From: Pseudomonadota bacterium
GTDB lineage: Bacteria > Pseudomonadota > Alphaproteobacteria > Sphingomonadales > Sphingomonadaceae
Direction of reading: 5' to 3'
Assembly (NCBI GenBank): GCA_023389105.1
Contig: JAEWEY010000005.1
Location: 186,001 to 250,000, forward strand
DNA: 64,000 nt
In this document: piece by piece, positions 8,298 through 16,758 of the stretch
Numbering within the stretch: position 1 is the stretch's first letter
Layout: each line of letters begins with the position of its first letter
Position numbers and translations under genes: made by a program
Notes under the pieces: model-generated
Databases searched by the model: none
The model's input: the letters and a program-made list of their open reading frames with translations, nothing else
Told to the model about the DNA's origin: nothing

Positions 8298-8951
8298 ATG
8301 AGTGACGACCGGTCGTACGACGAGCCGCTGCCGTGGCTTGCAGCGGTCGAGGACGAGGATGAGCCGCGGGGCGTTTCTGCACGCCGGATGCTCGGCGCAC
8401 TGGTTGCGGTCGCTCTCGCGGTCGTAATTATTGCCGGGGCTTTCTTTTGGCTCGGCAGACGCGATTCCTCCGTCGGCGGTCCCCCTGAGCTTATTGCGGC
8501 GCCCTCGACGCCCTACAAGATCAAGCCGCCGAACCCGGGCGGCCTGGACATCAAGGGGGAAAGCGAGACGGCCTTCGAAACGAGCGCGGGCGAAGATCGG
8601 GACGCGCAACTCGATCTGAATAAGCTTCCTGAAACGCCGATCGCCAAGCCGGTGCCTGCACCGCCCAAGCCTGAAGCCAAGCCCACCGATTCGGCGAAGG
8701 CGGAGGAGCCTGCAGCCGCGGTTTCGTCAGGCAGCGTCGTGCAGCTTGGCGCATTCGCCAATCAGGCGCAGGCGGAACGGGCATGGACTGCGCTCTCCTC
8801 GCGCTTTCCGGCGGTGGGGTCATCGAGCAAGATGATCGTCCCCTTCACGGGCGGCATTCGCCTGCGTGCTTCGACCGCATCGCCCGCTGCCGCTCGGCAG
8901 CTGTGCCAGACGCTCAAGGCTGCGGGCGAGAATTGTTTCGTCGCACGATAG
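8298..8951 (+). CDS. SPOR-domain inner-membrane protein
   Basis: Bitopic protein: a cytoplasmic acidic N-terminus (residues 1-32), one transmembrane helix (MLGALVAVALAVVIIAGAFFW), a long Pro/Lys/Ala-rich periplasmic linker, and a C-terminal SPOR domain (VVQLGAFANQAQAERAW to GENCFVAR) predicted to bind septal peptidoglycan. This architecture, between argS and nagZ, is a conserved alphaproteobacterial arrangement. Two Cys in the SPOR domain (LCQTLKAAGENC) could pair. A role in division or septal wall remodelling is inferred from the domain. Confidence 0.88.
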   Translation: MSDDRSYDEPLPWLAAVEDEDEPRGVSARRMLGALVAVALAVVIIAGAFFWLGRRDSSVGGPPELIAAPSTPYKIKPPNPGGLDIKGESETAFETSAGEDRDAQLDLNKLPETPIAKPVPAPPKPEAKPTDSAKAEEPAAAVSSGSVVQLGAFANQAQAERAWTALSSRFPAVGSSSKMIVPFTGGIRLRASTASPAAARQLCQTLKAAGENCFVAR

Positions 8952-8961
8952 GAAGCGGACG

Positions 8962-9972
8962 ATGACGCAAGCTGCGATCTACGGCCTCGAAGGCTTCGTC
9001 ATGACCAATGACGAACGCGACTTCTTCCGCGACGCCGACCCTTCAGGATTCATCCTGTTCCGCCGCAATTGCGAGAGCGAGCAACAGCTCCTGGCGCTCA
9101 CGGACAGCCTGCGGGCGCTGATGGGTTGGGACGATGTGCCGATCCTGATCGATCAGGAAGGCGGGCGCGTGGCGCGCATGCGGCCGCCGGTGTGGCCGGC
9201 CTTTCCGCCGGCGGAGCGCTTCTCGGACCTGTATCGCGTGGCGCCGTCCTCGGCGATCGAAGCGGTGCGTTCGAACGCGCGCGCGCTCGCGCTGATGCTG
9301 CGGTCGTGCGGGATCAACGTGAACGCGCTGCCGCTGCTAGATGTGCGGCAGGAAGGCGCGACCGACATCATCGGTGACCGCGCTTTGGGCAGTGAGCCGA
9401 TGCAGGTGGCAGCGTTGGGCCGTGCGGTGCTCGACGGCATGGCCTCCGCCGGCGTCATCGGCATCATCAAGCACATTCCGGGGCACGGCCGCGCGCTCGT
9501 CGACAGTCACAAAGAATTGCCGATCGTCCCCGCTAGCGCGGAAGAACTGGAGGTCGATCTCGAACCCTTCGAGCGTCTGGCCAAGTCGCCGATGGGGATG
9601 ACGGCGCACGTCGTTTACGAAGCGTGGGATGCAGAGCGTCCGGCCAGCCTGTCGCCGATCGTCATTCATTACATCATTCGCGAGCGCATCGGCTTCGACG
9701 GCTGGCTGATGAGCGATGACATCGGAATGGAAGCGCTGCAGGGCGACTTCGCATCGCGCGCGGGTGGCGTGGTTGCGGCCGGTTGCGACGTCGCGCTGCA
9801 CTGCTCGGGGAAGATGGACGAGATGATCGCCGTCGCCTCGGCAGTGCCGGCGATGAGCGCCGAGGGGCAGGAAAGGCTTGAACGCGCCTTGGCGACGATC
9901 CGGCAAGAGCTGGCGCCGCTCGACTTCGCAGCCGAGATTTCGAAGCGGGATCAGCTTCTCGCTCTCGCCTGA
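8962..9972 (+). CDS. nagZ: Beta-N-acetylhexosaminidase (peptidoglycan recycling)
   Basis: Glycoside hydrolase family 3 enzyme that removes GlcNAc from anhydromuropeptides in the cytoplasm during cell-wall recycling. Present are the substrate-loop motif KHIPGHGRALVDSH with the catalytic His, the nucleophile region WLMSDDIGMEAL, and the conserved IDQEGGRVARMRPP. No signal peptide, as expected. The length (336 aa) matches the family. The start at ATG 8962 is supported by GGAAGCGG upstream and by NagZ N-termini (AIYGLEGFVMTNDE). It lies in the argS-SPOR-nagZ operon. Confidence 0.95.
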   Translation: MTQAAIYGLEGFVMTNDERDFFRDADPSGFILFRRNCESEQQLLALTDSLRALMGWDDVPILIDQEGGRVARMRPPVWPAFPPAERFSDLYRVAPSSAIEAVRSNARALALMLRSCGINVNALPLLDVRQEGATDIIGDRALGSEPMQVAALGRAVLDGMASAGVIGIIKHIPGHGRALVDSHKELPIVPASAEELEVDLEPFERLAKSPMGMTAHVVYEAWDAERPASLSPIVIHYIIRERIGFDGWLMSDDIGMEALQGDFASRAGGVVAAGCDVALHCSGKMDEMIAVASAVPAMSAEGQERLERALATIRQELAPLDFAAEISKRDQLLALA

Positions 9973-10059
9973 CGGCGCTTTCATCCAGGACGTTGCGCAG
10001 CGCGGCCTTTTGTGGCCATCTCTCCGTCGTTCTTTGCCTATCGAAAGTGAAGCTTCCTG

Positions 10060-11673
10060 ATGCGCCGATTCCTCGCGGCTTCCGCCGCCGCATTGCTCTT
10101 CTCGACCGCCTGCTTCGCCCAAGCCGCTGACAAGCCCAAGGGGAGCGCCCTCGATGCAGCGCACGCCGAGGTAATGGTCGAGCAGGCCAAGACCGGTTAC
10201 GCAGATGCGCCGGTCGAAGAGCGCACGGTAACGACGCGGCACAGCGCTTCGGTAGACGGTCGCACCGTGCCGTACACGGCAACGGCGGGTACGCTCACGA
10301 TCCGCGACGTGGCCGGCAAGCCCAAGGCGAGTATATTCTACACCGCCTACACCGCGGACGGCGCTCCGAGCGGCAGGCGGCCAGTGATGTTTTTCTATAA
10401 CGGCGGTCCGGGTTCCGCCTCGTTGTGGCTACGCATGGGATCGTTTGGGCCCATGCGGCTTCAGACGGGTAATCCGGAGACGATCCGCCCTGCGCCCTTC
10501 GGCTTCGGCGCCAATCCGGACAGCCTGCTGGGCGTGACCGACATGGTATTCCTTGACGCGCCGGGCACGGGCTATTCGCGCGCCCTAGGCGACGCCAAGG
10601 GCACCGAATTCTACGGCGTCGATCAGGACGCCGATGCCTTCGCCAAGGCAATCATCCGCTACGCCACCAAGTTCGACCGCTGGAGCAGCCCGAAGTTCCT
10701 GTTCGGCGAAAGCTACGGCACCACGCGGTCGGGCGCGCTGGCGTATCAGTTGCAGGACCGAGGCATGGCGCTGAACGGCGTCGTCCTGCTGTCGTCGATC
10801 ATGAACTACGGCCGCCGCCAGCCGGGACTCGACCGCGACTATCTGAACTACATTCCGAGCTACGCCGCGACGGCCTGGTATCATCACAAGATGGCCAACC
10901 CGCCGGCAACAGTGGAAGAAGCGGCGGCCCGTGGCCGGGCGTTTGCGCAGGGACCATACGCGATTGCGCTCGAGAAGGGGCAGACGATCTCTCCTGCCGA
11001 GGCGCAATCGATCGCACAGCAGATGAGCGGCATCACGGGCCTGTCTCCCGATTTCATCCTGCGTTCCAACCTCCGCGTCGACCTGTCGCGCTATCGCAAG
11101 GAATTGATGCGGAATGAGCGCCAGACAATCGGGCGCTTCGACTCACGTTACGTCGGCATCGACGCCGACGCGGCGGGCGAAGGCCCGGAATATGACGCTT
11201 CGGACACGGCGATCAGCGGCGCCTTCATCGGCACGATGCACAGCTACATGAGCAAGGACCTCGGCTACACCACGAACATGGCGTACCGCGCGAGCGCCAG
11301 CGAGGAAGAGGGCTTCAAGTGGGATTTCAGCCACAAGGCTCCCGGCATGCGGCAGGCGCTGAACGCCCCGAACACGGCGCTCGATCTCGCGGCCGCGATG
11401 CGCGAGAATCCCTATCTTAAAGTGCTGTCGCTGAATGGCTGGTACGACATGGCGACACCGTTCTTCGGCACCGAATATGATCTCAACCACATGATGCTCG
11501 AGCCCGCGCAGCAGCGGAACCTCGAATATAAATACTACCCGGCCGGCCACATGGTCTATTTGAATCCCGAGGCGCTTCATCAGATGCGGGTAGACGTGGA
11601 GCAGTTTGTTCGCTCCGCCGTGTATGACGCGGCGGCTGGCCGGGCTCCGGCACCGGTGCGCCGCCGCCGTTAG
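10060..11673 (+). CDS. Peptidase S10 family serine carboxypeptidase, secreted
   Basis: Signal peptide (MRRFLAASAAALLFSTACFAQA) then an alpha/beta-hydrolase of the serine carboxypeptidase family. Diagnostic motifs: FFYNGGPGSASLWLRMGSFG (oxyanion-hole region), the nucleophile elbow FGESYGTTR, the catalytic Asp region NGWYDMATPF and the catalytic His in YPAGHMVYL. Predicted role: periplasmic or extracellular C-terminal peptide trimming for peptide nutrition. It stands between nagZ and scpA, which are usually adjacent, with gaps of 87 and 62 bases, so it looks like an insertion into a conserved operon. Substrates are unknown. Confidence 0.9.
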   Translation: MRRFLAASAAALLFSTACFAQAADKPKGSALDAAHAEVMVEQAKTGYADAPVEERTVTTRHSASVDGRTVPYTATAGTLTIRDVAGKPKASIFYTAYTADGAPSGRRPVMFFYNGGPGSASLWLRMGSFGPMRLQTGNPETIRPAPFGFGANPDSLLGVTDMVFLDAPGTGYSRALGDAKGTEFYGVDQDADAFAKAIIRYATKFDRWSSPKFLFGESYGTTRSGALAYQLQDRGMALNGVVLLSSIMNYGRRQPGLDRDYLNYIPSYAATAWYHHKMANPPATVEEAAARGRAFAQGPYAIALEKGQTISPAEAQSIAQQMSGITGLSPDFILRSNLRVDLSRYRKELMRNERQTIGRFDSRYVGIDADAAGEGPEYDASDTAISGAFIGTMHSYMSKDLGYTTNMAYRASASEEEGFKWDFSHKAPGMRQALNAPNTALDLAAAMRENPYLKVLSLNGWYDMATPFFGTEYDLNHMMLEPAQQRNLEYKYYPAGHMVYLNPEALHQMRVDVEQFVRSAVYDAAAGRAPAPVRRRR

Positions 11674-11735
11674 TTATCCCCAATAGAATGTGGTCCTAGC
11701 TTCGCAGGGCCACAACTAATGGGTATTATGGCGAT

Positions 11736-12491
11736 GTGGACGAAGATTTCGAGCAGCTGCCGCTAAGGCAGTCGGACGAACTCAATCTGACGCTCGACGG
11801 CTGGGAAGGGCCGCTCGATCTGCTGCTCAATCTCGCCCGCGCCCAGAAGGTCGATCTTGCCCAGATCTCGATCCTGGAACTGGTCGAGCAATATCTCGCC
11901 TATCTGTCGGAAGCGCGCGCGCTCAAGTTGGAGATTGCCGCCGATTATCTCGTGATGGCGGCGTGGCTGGCCTACCTCAAATCATGCCTGCTCCTGCCCA
12001 AGGATCCCCAGCAGGATCCGAGTCCCGAAGAGATTGCGCTGCGTCTCCAGCTCCGGCTGCAGCGCTTGGACGCAATGCGCGAGGCGGGCGCGCGCCTGCT
12101 TGGCCGCGACCGTATTGGGCGCGACGTATTCCTGCGCGGTGCCCCGGAAGGACTGCGCCTGGTTCGCAAGGCCCTTTGGCAGGTCCGCGAGTTCGACCTG
12201 TTTGCCGCTTACGGGGCGGTGCGCGCGCGCGCTCAGCCGGCGATGCACGTCGTACATGCCCGTTCGGTGATGACGCTGGAAGAGGCGATTGATCGCGTCG
12301 GCCGGATGATTGGCATGGCGCTCGATTGGACGTTCCTCGAGAGCTTCTTACCGGAGACCGGTGATGTGCAGCTTCGCCGGTCGGCGCTCGCTTCGAGCTT
12401 CCTCGCCGCGCTGGAACTCGCCCGTCGCGGCCGTCTGGACATTGCCCAGGACGAGGCCTTTGCGCCCATTCGACTGAAGGTCGCCGCCTGA
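11736..12491 (+). CDS. scpA: Segregation and condensation protein A
   Basis: Kleisin subunit of the bacterial SMC-ScpAB condensin. The N-terminal signature LDGWEGPLDLLLNLARAQKVD and the helix YLVMAAWLAYLKSCLLLP are characteristic; the C-terminal winged-helix region (residues 200-250) contacts SMC. The start is GTG 11736; the length (251 aa) is normal. It overlaps scpB by one base (TGATG). The SMC partner is not in the window. Confidence 0.95.
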   Translation: MDEDFEQLPLRQSDELNLTLDGWEGPLDLLLNLARAQKVDLAQISILELVEQYLAYLSEARALKLEIAADYLVMAAWLAYLKSCLLLPKDPQQDPSPEEIALRLQLRLQRLDAMREAGARLLGRDRIGRDVFLRGAPEGLRLVRKALWQVREFDLFAAYGAVRARAQPAMHVVHARSVMTLEEAIDRVGRMIGMALDWTFLESFLPETGDVQLRRSALASSFLAALELARRGRLDIAQDEAFAPIRLKVAA

Positions 12492-13069
12492 TGGACGAAT
12501 TATCGCGGGCCATCGAAGCGACGTTGTTCGCCGCAACCGAACCGATGACGGTCGAGGAGATCGCCGAGCATGTCGGTGAGGGCGACGTGGTCAAGGGTCT
12601 ACGCAACGTCGCGCAGCACTACGCGGGTCATGGCATCGAACTGGTGGAGCGCGGCGGGCGCTGGCACTTCCAGACCGCGCCGGACCTCGCCCATTTGCTG
12701 CGCCGGACGCGCGAGGAGCCGCGCCGCCTGTCGCGAGCCGCCACCGAGACGCTGGCGATCATCGCCTATCACGAGCCCGTTAGCCGGGCTGAGATCGAAG
12801 CGATCCGCGGCGTGCAGATCTCGAAGGGTACGCTCGACGTCCTGATGGACGCCGGGTGGGTGCGGCCGGCCGGGCGACGGGAAGGGCCCGGCCGGCCGCT
12901 GCTCTATGCGACGACCGAGACGTTCCTCACGCACTTCGGGCTAGGCTCGCGACGCGACCTGCCTGGGATCGACGATCTCAAGGCCGCCGGGCTGCTCGAC
13001 CCATTGGACGAAAGTGTCTTCGAATCGCTTGGTCAGCTTCAACTGGAAAGCGAAGAGGAAGCCGACTAG
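12491..13069 (+). CDS. scpB: Segregation and condensation protein B
   Basis: Second accessory subunit of the SMC condensin; a dimeric tandem winged-helix protein that binds ScpA. Signatures are AIEATLFAATEPMTVEEIAEHV, the central TETLAIIAYHEPVSRAEIEAIRG and GRREGPGRPLLYATTETFLTHFGL. Length 192 aa, with a short acidic tail (LESEEEAD). It is translationally coupled to scpA and followed 28 bases later by tatA. Confidence 0.95.
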   Translation: MDELSRAIEATLFAATEPMTVEEIAEHVGEGDVVKGLRNVAQHYAGHGIELVERGGRWHFQTAPDLAHLLRRTREEPRRLSRAATETLAIIAYHEPVSRAEIEAIRGVQISKGTLDVLMDAGWVRPAGRREGPGRPLLYATTETFLTHFGLGSRRDLPGIDDLKAAGLLDPLDESVFESLGQLQLESEEEAD

Positions 13070-13097
13070 ATAGCGCCCTCAAAGGAGTTTCGCGATC

Positions 13098-13382
13098 ATG
13101 GGCGGTTTCAGCATCTGGCATATTCTGATCTTCGCGATCATCGTCCTGCTGCTGTTCGGCGGGAACCGTTTTTCGGCCATGATGGGCGATGTCGCAAAGG
13201 GCCTTAAGAGCTTCAAGCAGGGCATGGCCGACGAAGATGACGACCGGGTTCGCCGCTACGAAGAGCAGCGGCGCAACGACCCGCGCCAGCTCCCGCGCGA
13301 CCAGCCGCCGATCGATGCTCAGGCCTCGCGTCCCGCTGATCCCGTCGCGCCGCCGCCTCCGCCGCGGGACGACGCGCTCTAA
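13098..13382 (+). CDS. tatA: Sec-independent protein translocase subunit TatA
   Basis: Forms the variable-size pore of the twin-arginine pathway. It has one N-terminal membrane helix (IWHILIFAIIVLLLFGG), the family hinge and amphipathic helix (FSAMMGDVAKGLKSFKQGM), and a long charged, Pro-rich tail. A strong ribosome site AAAGGAG lies 10 bases before the ATG. At 94 aa it is slightly longer than E. coli TatA because of the tail. It is first of a tatABC operon, with tatB 15 bases downstream. Confidence 0.94.
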   Translation: MGGFSIWHILIFAIIVLLLFGGNRFSAMMGDVAKGLKSFKQGMADEDDDRVRRYEEQRRNDPRQLPRDQPPIDAQASRPADPVAPPPPPRDDAL

Positions 13383-13397
13383 ACAGAATCAGATCCG

Positions 13398-13736
13398 ATG
13401 TTCGGCGTCGATTCTTCCGAGCTGGCGGTCGTCGCCATTCTCGCGCTGATCTTCATCGGCCCGAAAGAGCTTCCGAACGCGCTGCGAACGGTCGGCTATT
13501 GGGTCGGCCGTGTCCGCGGCATGGCGCGGCACTTCACCTCCGGTATCGAGAACATGATCCGCGAGGCGGAGCTCGAGGAGATGGAGAAGCGCTGGAAGGA
13601 AGAAAACGAGCGGATTATGCGGCTCCATCCGGCCGACGCTCACTACCCGGAACCAGGGCAGCCAGACGACATGCCGCCGGTCACCGAGCCCAAGCCGGCA
13701 GACGAACTGCCCATTGAGCAGCGTCCGCTGCCATGA
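13398..13736 (+). CDS. tatB: Sec-independent protein translocase subunit TatB
   Basis: Part of the TatBC receptor for twin-arginine signal peptides. The N-terminus MFGVDSSELAVVAILALIFIGPKELP carries the conserved Glu in the helix and the GPKELP hinge of TatB; a charged coiled region (IREAELEEMEKRWKEEN) and a Pro-rich tail follow. The stop overlaps tatC by four bases (ATGA), giving translational coupling. Confidence 0.94.
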   Translation: MFGVDSSELAVVAILALIFIGPKELPNALRTVGYWVGRVRGMARHFTSGIENMIREAELEEMEKRWKEENERIMRLHPADAHYPEPGQPDDMPPVTEPKPADELPIEQRPLP

Positions 13737-14575
13737 AGGACATTGATGATACCAAGCAGCCTTTGCTTGAGCATCTGATCGAGCTTCGGCGACGATTGCT
13801 CTGGTCGCTAGCAACCCTCGTCGTGTGCTTCTTCGTCTGCTTTGCGTTCGCGAAGAACATCTTCGCCGTCCTCGTTCAGCCGCTGCTGCGCGCCGGCCAG
13901 GGCAAGCTCATCTACACCGATATTTTTGAAGCCTTCTTCACCGAGGTGAAGGTCTCGCTCTTCGCGGCGCTAATGCTCGCTTTCCCGGTGATCGCGACGC
14001 AGCTGTGGCGATTCGTTGCGCCCGGTCTCTACGCGAAGGAGAAGAAGGCGTTTCTGCCGTTCCTGCTCCTGACCCCCGTATTTTTCGCGGCCGGCGCGAG
14101 CTTTGCTTACTTCTTCGCCATGCCCTGGGCTCTGCACTTTCTGCTCAGCTATCAGGGCAATGTCGGTGGCATTCAGCAAGAGGCGCTGCCGGGCGTCGGC
14201 AATTACCTGACGTTCGTCACCCGTTTCCTGTTTGGTTTCGGCGCTGCTTTCCTGACGCCCATCCTGCTGATGATCCTCGAGCGTGCGGGGATTGTCACGC
14301 GCGAACAGCTCGCGAGATCGCGTCGGTATGCCATCGTCGGCGCCGCGGCTATCGCTGCGGTCCTGACGCCCCCGGACGTCGTCTCGATGCTGATGCTGCT
14401 CGTACCGCTATACGGCCTCTACGAGTTCGCGATCCTGGCCATTCGGATCACCCACTGGCGTGCAGCACGTAAGGCCGCGCGTTCAAGCTCTTCGATTATC
14501 GATGGGCCCCAGACAAGAGAGGGCCCGGAAGCGCCACCGGGGGGGGGGAGGGTTGGCGGTTCCGGGCCCATTTAA
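13733..14575 (+). CDS. tatC: Sec-independent protein translocase subunit TatC
   Basis: Six-helix inner-membrane protein that recognises twin-arginine signals with TatB. Family motifs are LLEHLIELRRRLLWSL at the N-terminus, FFTEVKVSLFAALMLAFPVI, FVAPGLYAKEKK, and the last helices with AAVLTPPDVVSMLMLLVPLYGLYE. Length 280 aa. The last 30 residues are a low-complexity tail encoded partly by a run of about ten G (near 14540), so a one-base slip there would change only the tail. No clear terminator follows before the convergent gene at 14707. Confidence 0.95.
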   Translation: MKDIDDTKQPLLEHLIELRRRLLWSLATLVVCFFVCFAFAKNIFAVLVQPLLRAGQGKLIYTDIFEAFFTEVKVSLFAALMLAFPVIATQLWRFVAPGLYAKEKKAFLPFLLLTPVFFAAGASFAYFFAMPWALHFLLSYQGNVGGIQQEALPGVGNYLTFVTRFLFGFGAAFLTPILLMILERAGIVTREQLARSRRYAIVGAAAIAAVLTPPDVVSMLMLLVPLYGLYEFAILAIRITHWRAARKAARSSSSIIDGPQTREGPEAPPGGGRVGGSGPI

Positions 14576-14706
14576 GCGGATAGCGAGAGCGGGGGGGCAA
14601 AAGGTCACTATCCGAACAGCACAACGTCCCTCGTTCGCTTAGAGTTCCGGTAAATTCGACAATCCCTAAACTTTTTTCGCTGGACCCGAAACGACCGTGG
14701 CGTTCG

Positions 14707-16239
14707 CTAAAGCGGTGGAAAGACGGGCAATTCCACGCTGTACCGTCCAAGCTTACGATCGAGCAGGGACCTCAGCTGCTTCGCAAGTCCGCCGATGATG
14801 CGCTCGAACTGAACTTTTTCGGGGCCGTCTTCGCCATCGGGGACGAGGACGGGACTGGTAATCGCGAGTCGGGCGGTCAGTTCGCTGGTTCGGCGAATAG
14901 AGATTTCGATCGGCGCCTCGGGCGCGTTCAGCATCGCAAACTCGACCATTTCCGTTATCAGGAAAGCAACCGCGACGGCGACGTCCTGTGTCGTCGAGAG
15001 CGTGTCGATATCAAGATCGATACGCACCCGGCGAGCCGCATCCGGCGCGGTCCCGCGCAACTCGGCTGCCAACTCATTGACTAGAGGCCGCAGGGAAATG
15101 CCGCGATTTTCCTCCATCTCCGCGAAATGGTTGCGGTGGACAATGGACAGCGCGCCGACGCGGCGGCTGATCGAGGCATAGGCTGCACGGGCCTCCGGCG
15201 TTTCAGCAGTGCGCCCATGAATATTAAGCAGCGACGCGACAACCTGCAGGTTGTTCTTGACCCGATGGTGCACCTCCCGGACGAGGCGGCGTTGCCCATC
15301 CAGCGCTGCGCCGGTTTCCCGCTCCGATTCTTCCACGCGGCCAATGGCACGCCCGAAGGCGTTACGCAGTTCCTGGATCTCCGTGCTCGGCCCGACGCGG
15401 CTGGGCAGCATGAGTGGGCCTTCGCCGGGGCGATAATCGACGACCGCGCGCTCAAGTTTTTTCAGTGGCCGGACAAGCAGCCTGCTGACGACCAGCCAGG
15501 CGATGATCGCTGCGGCGAACCACATGAGCAGAGGTAGCAGGAGGGTCAGTTGGTCCTGCGTAGTCAGCGTTCCCCGCGGGACCCCGATGCGCGCGGTTAG
15601 GTTGCCATTTCCGAGCGGCCACCGACTAATGCGCAGGTCGACATCGGTTCCGCTCGGCGGCCCGACGACCCGAAGCTCGCGCGCGCCATCGGTCAATGCA
15701 ACGGCGGCGATATTGCCTCCGGCATCCTTCGCGGCGGCCTGCAATTCGGCGAGCGGAACGTTGCCAGTAGCAATTCCATTCACGACGCCCACCCGAATGG
15801 CGACGGCGTCCGCGCCGGCGGCAATTCGCACCTTGATATCGCCGGGCGCGGTGAGCGGAATGACGCCGGTATCGCCCACGCGCCCAACCGCGCAGAGCGG
15901 TGCGCCGCCGCCGTCCTCAAGCTCAAAATTACTGATGACGCCCGGCGCAATAGAAAGGGCACGCTGCGCGCGTTGACAGGCCTGGCCCGGTCCGTCTGCA
16001 AGCGCAGCATTGCCCGCCACGCGAAGGGCGAGGGCATTGCGCGCAATCAAGCTTTCAATGGCTCGCGCGACCGCCCGGGATTGATCCTGGTTGCGCCCCT
16101 CCAGGGACGCGTTCGCCTGTCGGATACCGTTGTTGCCCATCCAGGCGAGGGCGACGCCGATCGGCAGCAGCACGGCCGTCAGAATAAGCAGTAGCTTGCC
16201 TGCGGTTGGCAGACGTCCAAAACGTTCGGCGGCGGTCAA
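14707..16239 (-). CDS. PhyP-like HisKA_2 histidine kinase homologue with degenerate ATPase domain
   Basis: Membrane sensor: helices at about residues 15-33 and 231-252 flank a 200-residue periplasmic domain with two Cys (89 and 116), then a HAMP-like linker, a HisKA_2 dimerisation helix with VHHRVKNNLQVVASLLNIHG (His 325) and a C-terminal ATPase-like domain. The expected N-box (family form NELVTNA) reads ITEMVEFAM at 428-436, so both Asn are missing, and I find no DxGxG box. The gene lies 24 bases after nepR on the same strand and beside phyR. In Sphingomonas the neighbouring protein PhyP negatively regulates PhyR, and loss of ATP-binding residues fits a phosphatase-only role. The start is a TTG. 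Confidence 0.85.
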   Translation of the reverse strand: MTAAERFGRLPTAGKLLLILTAVLLPIGVALAWMGNNGIRQANASLEGRNQDQSRAVARAIESLIARNALALRVAGNAALADGPGQACQRAQRALSIAPGVISNFELEDGGGAPLCAVGRVGDTGVIPLTAPGDIKVRIAAGADAVAIRVGVVNGIATGNVPLAELQAAAKDAGGNIAAVALTDGARELRVVGPPSGTDVDLRISRWPLGNGNLTARIGVPRGTLTTQDQLTLLLPLLMWFAAAIIAWLVVSRLLVRPLKKLERAVVDYRPGEGPLMLPSRVGPSTEIQELRNAFGRAIGRVEESERETGAALDGQRRLVREVHHRVKNNLQVVASLLNIHGRTAETPEARAAYASISRRVGALSIVHRNHFAEMEENRGISLRPLVNELAAELRGTAPDAARRVRIDLDIDTLSTTQDVAVAVAFLITEMVEFAMLNAPEAPIEISIRRTSELTARLAITSPVLVPDGEDGPEKVQFERIIGGLAKQLRSLLDRKLGRYSVELPVFPPL

Positions 16240-16263
16240 AGCGCGCCCATCGTCAAGCTATGG

Positions 16264-16458
16264 CTAAGAAAGGCGTCCGAGCAGATCGTTGAAATCGTCG
16301 GGCACGCTTTCCCGCAGGGTATCGTCGTAGACAGAACGAAGCGCGCGCCCGAGATCGCTCGAGCGTTGCTTGCGTCCGCTTTTTTCCGTCGCAGGGGACT
16401 TCTTCGAGCGCGCGGAATGACCGGCTCCCTCCGTCTTGCTCCGACTTTCTCCACTCAA
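16264..16458 (-). CDS. nepR: Anti-sigma factor NepR
   Basis: Small anti-sigma factor of the general stress response; in the family it sequesters EcfG and is itself sequestered by phosphorylated PhyR. At 64 aa it has a basic, disordered N-terminus and the NepR core LGRALRSVYDDTLRESVPDDFNDLLGRL. The start is a TTG at 16458 with GAGGGGG about eight bases upstream; no ATG is available in frame. It is transcribed with the PhyP-like gene and is divergent from phyR. The pairing is typical, although nepR often sits directly before ecfG and here does not. Confidence 0.92.
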   Translation of the reverse strand: MSGESRSKTEGAGHSARSKKSPATEKSGRKQRSSDLGRALRSVYDDTLRESVPDDFNDLLGRLS

Positions 16459-16758
16459 CTCCTAGTCCCCCTCGCGCGGGTCCATCGCGCTCTTAGTCCA
16501 CTCATTCACAGGTGCAATAAGGGCCCTGCATCTGTGTTCGTTCGGCACGCACAAAAACGGGCGCCCGCCGTGCAATGGTCTGCGTTGCGGTGAGCCCATC
16601 CCAGCCACGAAACCAAATGCCCGGTTCTTTGTTCCAGTGCTGCTTCACATCTTTGGGGGCGGAAGGGTTCGAAGCGTCGGCCCTTCCAGGGTTGCAACAG
16701 TTCAGAGGCCGCCTAAAGACGGCCCGAATTCGCGTTTTTCTAGGGAGAATACCCGATC
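16459..16758. promoter_or_regulatory. Divergent nepR/phyR promoter region with an EcfG-like promoter toward nepR
   Basis: A 300-base gap between the divergent nepR and phyR starts. On the minus strand GGAAC (16635-16631) is followed after 16 bases by GGTT (16614-16611), one mismatch from the EcfG promoter GGAAC-N16/17-CGTT; it would give nepR a leader of about 145 bases. No plus-strand EcfG element was found for phyR. A ribosome site GGGAG lies before the phyR ATG. No small ORF here has family character. Confidence 0.4.
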
